Shown here one piece after another: positions 59,576-64,000 of a stretch of 64,000 bases of DNA (the stretch's first letter is position 1; each line of letters opens with the position of its first letter). The stretch covers positions 8,680,001 to 8,744,000 of the forward strand of contig NC_015957.1 of NCBI RefSeq assembly GCF_000147815.2. Reading direction: 5' to 3'. The stretch is from Streptomyces violaceusniger Tu 4113 (GTDB taxonomy: Bacteria > Actinomycetota > Actinomycetes > Streptomycetales > Streptomycetaceae). Position numbers and translations under genes: made by a program. A model generated the notes under the pieces. It was not told the DNA's origin, did no database searches, and saw only the letters and a list, made by a program, of their open reading frames with translations.

Positions 59576-61990
59576 ATGCCTCAGCCCTGGCAGGACACCT
59601 CCCTCTCCGCCGAGGACCGCGCGGCGGCCCTGCTCTCCTCGATGACGCTGGAGGAGAAGCTCGCCCAACTCGCCGGCGTATGGCCGGGATCGGAGGCCGA
59701 GGAGGGCGAGGATGTCGCCCCGCTCCAGCACGAGGTGTCCGAGGCCGTGGACCTCGACGGCCTCCTCCCCCATGGCGTCGGCCAGCTCACCCGCCCCTTC
59801 GGCACCTCCCCCGTCGAACCCGCCGAGGGCGCCGCCGCGCTGGCGCGCCTCCAGACCCGGATCGCCGCCGGAAACCGCTTCGGGATCCCGGCGCTGGCCC
59901 ATGAGGAGTGTCTGACCGGCTTCTTCGCCTGGCGCGCCACCGTCTTCCCCACCCCGCTCGCCTGGGGCGCGTCCTTCGACCCGGCGCTGGTGGGACGGGC
60001 CGCCGAGCTGATCGGCGGTTCGCTGCGGTCGGCCGGTATCCACCAGGGGCTGGCCCCGGTGCTGGACGTGGTGCGGGACGCGCGCTGGGGCCGTACGGAG
60101 GAGTCCATCGGCGAGGACCCCTATCTGGTCGCGACCATCGGCACCGCCTATGTCCGCGGCCTGGAGTCCGCCGGGATCGTCGCCACCCTCAAGCATTTCG
60201 CGGGCTACTCCGCCTCCCGGGGCGGCCGCAACCACGCACCGGTCTCCATCGGCCCGCGGGAACTCGCCGATGTGATCCTGCCGCCCTTCGAGCTGGCGGT
60301 GCGGGACGGGGGCGCGCGGTCGGTCATGCACTCCTACAACGACATCGACGGTGTGCCCTCGGCCGCCAACCCCTGGTTGCTGACCGAACTGCTCCGCGAC
60401 ACCTGGGGCTTCACCGGCACCGTCGTCGCCGACTACTTCGGGGTGTCCTTCCTGGAGCTGGCCCACCGGGTCGCCGCCACCCGGGGCGACGCGGCGGGGC
60501 TCGCCCTGGCGGCGGGGGTGGACGTGGAGCTGCCCGCGGTGCGCTGCTTCGGCACCCCGCTGCGGGACGCGGTGCGGGCCGGGGAGGTGGACGAGGCGCT
60601 GGTGGACCGGGCGGCGCTGCGGGTGCTGCGGCAGAAGTGCGAGCTGGGGCTGCTGGACGCGGACTGGTCGCCGATGCCGTCGGCGCTCGCGGAGCCCACG
60701 GAATCCGCCGTCCCCTCAGGACCCACGGGAACCCCCGGCCTCGATCTCGATCCGCCCGGGATGCGGGCCGTGGCACGCGAGCTGGCCGAGGAGTCGGTGG
60801 TGCTGCTCGCCGACGACGGCGATGTGCTGCCGCTCGCGCCGGACGCCCGGATCGCGGTGGTCGGCCCGCTCGCCGACGACCCCGCCGCCATGCTCGGCTG
60901 CTACACCTTCCCCCGCCATGTGGGGGTGGAACACCCCGAACTGCCCCTGGGCATCGAGGTGCCGACGCTGTTCGCCGCGCTGCGCGCCGAACTGCCCGGT
61001 GCGCGGATCACCCACGCGGAGGGGTGCGCCGCGCCCGGCCCGGGCGGGTTCGCCGGGGAACCGGGCGCGGCGACCTCGGCCGGTGCGGCGGCGCTCACCG
61101 CCGAGAGCAGGCTGGCGCAGGCGGCCAGGACGGCGGCGGACGCGGATGTGTGCGTCGCGGTGCTGGGCGACCGCTCGGGCCTGTTCGGCCGGGGCACCTC
61201 GGGCGAGGGCTGCGACGCCGCCGACCTCGAACTTCCCGGTGATCAGGGGGCGTTGCTGGACACCCTGGTGGCCACCGGCACCCCGGTGGTGCTGGTGCTG
61301 TTCACGGGTCGGCCGTACGCTCTCGGCCGCTGGTCGAGGCTGCTTGCCGCCGCCGTGCAGGCTTTCTTCCCCGGTGAGGAGGGCGGCCCGGCGGTGGCCG
61401 GGGCGCTGAGCGGCCGCGTCAACCCCTCGGGCCGGCTGCCGGTGAGCGTCCCGTACACGTCCGGCGGCCAGCCCTGGACGTACGCACAGCCGCCGCTCGG
61501 GCTGCGGGGCGACTCCAGCTCGATCGACCCGACCCCGCTGTTCCCCTTCGGCCACGGGCTGTCGTACACCTCGTTCGCCTGGGAGCGCCCGGAGTCCGAC
61601 GCGGCCGAGGTGCCGACCGACGGGGAGACCACGGTCCGGCTGACCGTGCGCAACACCGGGGACCGGGCCGGGACGGAGGTCGTACAGCTCTATCTCCATG
61701 ACCCGGTGGCGCGTATCGCCCGGCCGGTGTCCCGGCTGATCGGCTACGCACGGGTGCCGCTGCGGCCGGGCGAGTCGGCCGAGGTCCACTTCGCCTTCCA
61801 CGCCGACCTCGCCTCGTATCCGCTGCGGGCCGATGGCACGAGGGTGGTGGAACCGGGCGCGCTGGAGCTGCGGCTGGCCTCCTCCAGCGCCGACTCCGGC
61901 GTACGGCACACGGTCCCGCTGACGCTCACCGGACCCGAGCGCACGGTGGACCACCGGCGGCGGATGGTGTGCGAGGCGCGGGTGAAGTAG
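59576..61990 (+). CDS. Glycoside hydrolase family 3 (beta-xylosidase/beta-glucosidase type)
   Basis: The product has 804 residues, without a signal peptide, so it acts inside the cell on imported sugars. The (alpha/beta)8 domain carries APVLDVVRDARWGRTEESIG, ATLKHFAGYSASRGGRNHAP and the nucleophile Asp286 in TGTVVADYFGVSF. The second domain holds the region around AVLGDRSGLFGRGTSGEG, where the acid/base lies in this family. A C-terminal fibronectin type III-like domain follows (TVRLTVRNTGDRAGTEVVQL). AAGGAG precedes ATG 59576. As part of the ABC operon it fits a bxlA-type xylobiosidase or a cellobiose-splitting enzyme; the sequence does not decide which. Confidence 0.9.
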   Translation: MPQPWQDTSLSAEDRAAALLSSMTLEEKLAQLAGVWPGSEAEEGEDVAPLQHEVSEAVDLDGLLPHGVGQLTRPFGTSPVEPAEGAAALARLQTRIAAGNRFGIPALAHEECLTGFFAWRATVFPTPLAWGASFDPALVGRAAELIGGSLRSAGIHQGLAPVLDVVRDARWGRTEESIGEDPYLVATIGTAYVRGLESAGIVATLKHFAGYSASRGGRNHAPVSIGPRELADVILPPFELAVRDGGARSVMHSYNDIDGVPSAANPWLLTELLRDTWGFTGTVVADYFGVSFLELAHRVAATRGDAAGLALAAGVDVELPAVRCFGTPLRDAVRAGEVDEALVDRAALRVLRQKCELGLLDADWSPMPSALAEPTESAVPSGPTGTPGLDLDPPGMRAVARELAEESVVLLADDGDVLPLAPDARIAVVGPLADDPAAMLGCYTFPRHVGVEHPELPLGIEVPTLFAALRAELPGARITHAEGCAAPGPGGFAGEPGAATSAGAAALTAESRLAQAARTAADADVCVAVLGDRSGLFGRGTSGEGCDAADLELPGDQGALLDTLVATGTPVVLVLFTGRPYALGRWSRLLAAAVQAFFPGEEGGPAVAGALSGRVNPSGRLPVSVPYTSGGQPWTYAQPPLGLRGDSSSIDPTPLFPFGHGLSYTSFAWERPESDAAEVPTDGETTVRLTVRNTGDRAGTEVVQLYLHDPVARIARPVSRLIGYARVPLRPGESAEVHFAFHADLASYPLRADGTRVVEPGALELRLASSSADSGVRHTVPLTLTGPERTVDHRRRMVCEARVK

Positions 61991-62021
61991 GGGCGGGTGA
62001 AGTAGCAGGCGGGGCGGGGTC

Positions 62022-62391
62022 GGTTCAGACCGGCCCTTCCCCCTTGTCCACCAGCGCCCAGGCGTCGGCGAACGGTTCGGGCAGGGTGCGGGTGGGCGGC
62101 GGAAGGGGGGTCTCCAGCCGTCGGTTGCAGGAGCGCGGCACCCCGATCAGCTCCGCCTTCCACGCCTCCATGGGCGCCCTGGGGGGCCCACGTCCCGGCC
62201 AGAAAGCTGCCGGTCCGCTCGATACAGGCCGGCGCCCCGGGCCGCCACATCCCCGTGCCGTCGATGAGCCCGCCCAGCGCGGGCACCACGCGCCGGTCAT
62301 CCACAGCCGTCCACGCACCAGTCGCCATCGGACGTCCCCCGTCCTCCCCCGTCGAATACGCCAGGGGTCGCATACGCCACGGGGAGATCAT
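62022..62391 (-). pseudogene. Possible frameshifted small gene of unknown function
   Basis: Two overlapping minus frames give plausible protein pieces: DDRRVVPALGGLIDGTGMW and IERTGSFLAGTW in one, then APMEAWKAELIGVPRSCNRR and PFADAWALVDKGEGPV in the other, ending at about 62022. A one-base shift near 62195 would join them. I do not recognise the family. Third-position GC suggests once-coding DNA. Otherwise 61991-62420 holds nothing. Confidence 0.35.
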
Positions 62392-62425
62392 CGCTCATGG
62401 GCCCGACGGTCTACCGCTCGCCCGC

Positions 62426-62454
62426 TTGACTATTTGCTATAGCAGAAGCACTCT
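62426..62454 (+). promoter_or_regulatory. Promoter region of the GntR gene with embedded operator
   Basis: TTGACT (62426-62431) is a good -35 element. The perfect palindrome TGCTATAGCA (62435-62444) lies between it and the start codon at 62462. The -10 element is not clear. An identical palindrome precedes the MFS gene. Confidence 0.5.
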
Positions 62455-62461
62455 TACGGTC

Positions 62462-63178
62462 ATGAGCACTGACGCCCTCGGCCCCATGGAGACCGTGTCG
62501 CTGGCCGACCAGGCATACCGGCGACTGAGGGACGCGATCCGCGAGGGCGTCCTGCGGCCGGGCGAGAAGATCACCGAGCGCGATCTCGCCGCCCGGCTCG
62601 GCGTGAGCCCCACCCCCGTCCGGGAGGCGCTGCGCCAGCTCGTGCACGAGAAGGTCGTCGAGCGCGTCGGCCCCCGGGCCCTGCGGATCGCCGACCACTC
62701 CTCGGCCGCCCGTTCCGAGATCGTCGAGGCCGAGGTCCGGCTGTCCGCCCTGATGGCCCGCCTCGCCGCCCGTAACGCCACCGCCCAGCAGCTCACCGAC
62801 CTGGTCGCCTTGCTGGCCGAGGCCGACCAGATCACCGCCGGCATCGAACGGACCGTCGCCGAGGAGGGGTTGGGCGCCGACGTGTCCGAGCAGCTCGCGG
62901 CCGTCTTCCACAAGCTGCGGCTCTTCCATCGGCAGGTCGAGTCGTGTGTGGGCAACCCCGTCCTGGAGGGGCTGCTCGGCCAGGCGAGGGCCTTCAGCTA
63001 CGAGGAGCGGCTCGACCTCACCATGAAGCTCGCGCCCGAGCACGCCGAGGCGTTCCGGGCCCGCTACTCCGAGCACCGCCAACTCCTGGACGCGCTCCTC
63101 GAACGGGACGAGGAGCGCGCCGAGGAACTCGCGGCGCGGCACCACCGCGCCGCGCTCGTCCAGCTCTCCGGCGGCTGA
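62462..63178 (+). CDS. GntR-family regulator (FadR/FCD subfamily)
   Basis: The product has 238 residues from ATG 62462. The winged helix is clear: LADQAYRRLRDAIREGVLRP, ITERDLAARLGVSPTPVREA and LRQLVHEKVVERVGPRALRI. The helical FCD effector domain follows, with RSEIVEAEVRLSALMARLAA, FHKLRLFHRQVES and ARYSEHRQLLDALLERDEE, which carry Asp/His residues that bind metal or sugar acids in this group. The operator TGCTATAGCA upstream of itself and of the MFS gene suggests it controls both. Confidence 0.92.
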   Translation: MSTDALGPMETVSLADQAYRRLRDAIREGVLRPGEKITERDLAARLGVSPTPVREALRQLVHEKVVERVGPRALRIADHSSAARSEIVEAEVRLSALMARLAARNATAQQLTDLVALLAEADQITAGIERTVAEEGLGADVSEQLAAVFHKLRLFHRQVESCVGNPVLEGLLGQARAFSYEERLDLTMKLAPEHAEAFRARYSEHRQLLDALLERDEERAEELAARHHRAALVQLSGG

Positions 63179-63291
63179 CCCCGAGCTCCGGCGGCGAACC
63201 CCAAGCTCCGACGCCTGCCCCCCCAACACCACCTGCCCGCCACTGGGCGCACAGTGTGCGCTCCGACGGGCAGGCAAACCCCTCCCCCACT

Positions 63292-63301
63292 TGCTATAGC
63301 A
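63292..63301 (+). promoter_or_regulatory. Operator before the MFS transporter gene
   Basis: TGCTATAGCA, identical to the site at 62435-62444, lies 21 bases before the transporter start codon. Confidence 0.55.
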
Positions 63302-63322
63302 TGTAGCACAGGAGCCATCGCC

Positions 63323-64000
63323 ATGCCTGACACTCCCCCCATATCCCCGCCCGGCGCGGTGAGCATGAGCACCCTTCCCCGCCCGGCACCCGGCGACCGC
63401 ATGAACCGCGGCGCCGTGCTGTGGGTGACCCTCGCCGTCTTCGCACAGGAAGCGGTGTGGAACTTCTACGACGCCCAGGTCCCCGAGCAGTTGCGGCATT
63501 ACTTCAGCTCCGCGGGCGTGGTCGGCCTGATCATGGGGTTGGACCACTCCTGGGGCATCTTCACGCAGCCGTCGGTCGGGTTCCTCTCCGACAAGCTCGC
63601 CCGCCGCCGCACCGGCCGGTGGCCGATCGTACTGATCGGCGCCGCGGTCGCGGCCGTGCCGTTCGTCCTCATCCCCTGGGCGACGAACCTTCCCACCCTG
63701 CTGGTGTGCGTGGTCGGTTTCGCCGCGATCGCCAACGCGTTCAAGGGCGTTACCGAGACCCTGGTGTCCGACTACGTCGCGCCGTCCAACCGCAGCAAGG
63801 CACAGGGCTTCATCAAGGCCGGCGTCAGCCTGACCATCGTCGTGTCCTCCCTGATCAGCCTTCTCGTCGCCGACCGGTCACTGCGCCTCGCGTTCGCCAT
63901 CCCGCCGCTGCTGATGCTGATCATGCTGGGGCTGTCCTGGGCGTTCCTCGGCCGCCATCACACGGACGTGCTGCTGCCGGACGAGGAGGGGGAGGGGGCG
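63323..64000 (+). CDS. MFS transporter, sugar-type, partial (runs off the right edge)
   Basis: From ATG 63323 (AGGAG upstream) the frame stays open to the window end, 226 codons. A 35-residue polar N-terminus precedes transmembrane helices. The MFS signature loop is LSDKLARRRTGRWPIVLIG, and a second conserved part is FKGVTETLVSDYVAPSNRSK. The motif NFYDAQVPEQLRHYF and the D/R-rich loop are reminiscent of SLC45-like sucrose and disaccharide transporters. The shared operator suggests it imports a sugar sensed by the GntR protein. Confidence 0.88.
   Translation, partial: MPDTPPISPPGAVSMSTLPRPAPGDRMNRGAVLWVTLAVFAQEAVWNFYDAQVPEQLRHYFSSAGVVGLIMGLDHSWGIFTQPSVGFLSDKLARRRTGRWPIVLIGAAVAAVPFVLIPWATNLPTLLVCVVGFAAIANAFKGVTETLVSDYVAPSNRSKAQGFIKAGVSLTIVVSSLISLLVADRSLRLAFAIPPLLMLIMLGLSWAFLGRHHTDVLLPDEEGEGA

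Overview
The window is high-GC actinobacterial DNA and almost certainly comes from a Streptomyces chromosome. The evidence is strong GC bias at third codon positions, a HrdA-type sigma factor beside dnaG, a conservon (cvnABCDE) with a CYP157/CYP154 pair, GlnR-type boxes on nitrate-assimilation genes, and dispersed Streptomyces-style palindromic repeats. From memory, the gene order hrdA, dnaG, nasA, nirB resembles the SCO2465 to SCO2490 region of S. coelicolor. I could not check this.

Bases 1 to about 14,130 are an accessory scrap-yard ending at a tRNA gene. It holds pieces of phage tail and portal genes, a frameshifted tyrosine integrase next to the 3' end of a CAU-anticodon tRNA, an excisionase-like gene and a serine recombinase without a catalytic domain. 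It also holds an intact IS256-type transposase, broken IS5- and IS481-type transposases and the tail of a cytochrome P450. Some apparently live cargo sits among these: two small secreted Cys proteins, a divergent TetR/SDR pair with clear operators, a DUF6416-like gene and a RibD/DHFR-fold reductase.

Bases 14,131 to about 31,000 look like conserved chromosome: three tRNAs, a YtxH-like protein, an FGGY-type kinase homologue, hrdA, dnaG, a ferredoxin-reductase-like flavoprotein, dgt, sirohydrochlorin chelatase, assimilatory nitrate reductase (nasA) and adenosine deaminase. They also include a DUF6247/toxin-like pair whose toxin has a stop codon, a SanA/YdcF protein, cutA and a cupin.

Bases 31,000 to 45,600 carry surface and secreted proteins, a two-component system and a complete conservon followed by two P450 genes. 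An IS200/IS605-type tnpB element has landed between the P450 genes. Bases 45,640 to 50,466 are the second half of nitrate assimilation: a GlnR-type box, a NasB-like flavoprotein, nirB and nirD. NasA makes nitrite, NirBD reduces it to ammonium, and the chelatase beside nasA makes the siroheme that NirB needs.

Bases 51,000 to 54,200 hold a secreted propeller-like protein and an ECF sigma/CU044_5270-type pair. Bases 54,840 to 61,990 form a LacI-controlled oligosaccharide uptake and hydrolysis operon (bxlEFGA/ceb type) with matching operator-like boxes upstream of the regulator and of the transporter. The right edge has a GntR regulator and an MFS sugar transporter that share a palindromic operator.

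A theme across the window is the in-frame growth of short tandem repeats inside otherwise ordinary proteins. The extreme case is the chelatase, with 26 hexapeptides, many containing Cys. In the NasB-like protein a 72-bp palindromic dispersed repeat appears to have been exonised. Similar minisatellites fill several intergenic gaps.
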